A stretch of DNA of 6,638 nt from JBCBST01 sp039819115 (lineage in GTDB: Bacteria > Bacteroidota > Rhodothermia > Balneolales > Balneolaceae): contig JBCBST010000154.1 in assembly GCA_039819115.1 (NCBI GenBank), positions 1 to 6,638 on the forward strand, given 5' to 3'. The notes beneath the pieces were generated by a model. That model had not been told where the DNA came from, searched no databases, and worked only from the letters and a program-made list of their open reading frames with translations. This document shows, piece by piece, positions 6,465-6,638 of this stretch. The first letter of the stretch is position 1; the number at the start of each line of letters is the position of its first letter. The position numbers were made by a program, and so were the translations under genes.

Positions 6465-6638
6465 TCAGTCAAAAGATTGGTTGCCCTGCATAATGCTCCG
6501 GTAACGGTTCAGATAATCAAAAAACGAGATGATCATAGCCGTAACTGAACAGCCTAACAGAACAGCATGAACCTGGGGCATATCAGGAAAGAAAAATACA
6601 GAAACCCAATATATGGCCATCACATTCACCGATAGTTT
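6465..6638 (-). CDS. C-terminal fragment of a membrane protein upstream of ftsY (unrecognised)
   Basis: Minus-strand frame open from the window edge (6638) to a TGA at 6467-6465, giving 57 residues of a protein whose start lies outside the window. Two hydrophobic segments are visible, about fragment residues 4-18 (VNVMAIYWVSVFFFP) and 23-40 (VHAVLLGCSVTAMIISFF). They are joined by a short PDMPQ turn and followed by a polar, basic tail (DYLNRYRSIMQGNQSFD). This looks like a terminal helical hairpin of a polytopic inner-membrane protein with the tail probably in the cytoplasm. I do not recognise the family. The stop lies 8 nt before the ftsY ATG, so the two genes are likely co-transcribed. The only other full-length reading on this strand is interrupted by stops, which supports this frame. 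Confidence 0.65.
   Translation of the reverse strand, partial: KLSVNVMAIYWVSVFFFPDMPQVHAVLLGCSVTAMIISFFDYLNRYRSIMQGNQSFD

Overview
The window looks like a chromosomal core region of a Bacteroidota-type bacterium, most plausibly a Balneolota/Rhodothermota relative. This is inferred from protein style (short FtsY, stand-alone ScpA, a secreted TPR-CHAT protein), moderate GC content, the absence of Shine-Dalgarno sequences at every start, and one TAnnTTTG-type promoter motif. I could not run a similarity search, so the phylum is a judgement. I see no mobile element, tRNA, rRNA, CRISPR array or phage gene.

Layout, left to right. Positions 1-46 probably hold the first 15 codons of a divergent minus-strand gene. 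An AT-rich divergent intergenic region with a 12-bp palindrome follows. On the plus strand, scpA (145-888, kleisin of the bacterial SMC condensin) is followed after 10 nt by a secreted M28-family zinc peptidase with an inserted PA-like domain (899-2536). Six bases further on lies the stop codon of a convergent gene. This is a 950-residue exported protein with N-terminal TPR repeats, a coiled-coil linker and a C-terminal CHAT caspase-like domain with an intact His/Cys dyad (minus strand, 2543-5395). Upstream of it on the minus strand are ftsY (5503-6456, SRP receptor GTPase) and the C-terminal end of a two-helix membrane protein (6465-6638), whose stop is 8 nt before the ftsY start. A short hairpin with flanking A and T tracts lies between ftsY and the CHAT gene.

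The two cytoplasmic housekeeping genes (scpA, ftsY) flank two predicted exported proteins, both peptidase-like: a metallo-exopeptidase and a caspase-like cysteine peptidase. No sequence evidence links them functionally beyond convergent adjacency and shared predicted export. FtsY acts in co-translational membrane targeting, which fits its tight coupling to a membrane-protein gene. The most interesting item is the secreted TPR-CHAT protein, which is well preserved, has no recognisable partner here, and carries an unusual aromatic-rich insertion near its C-terminus.
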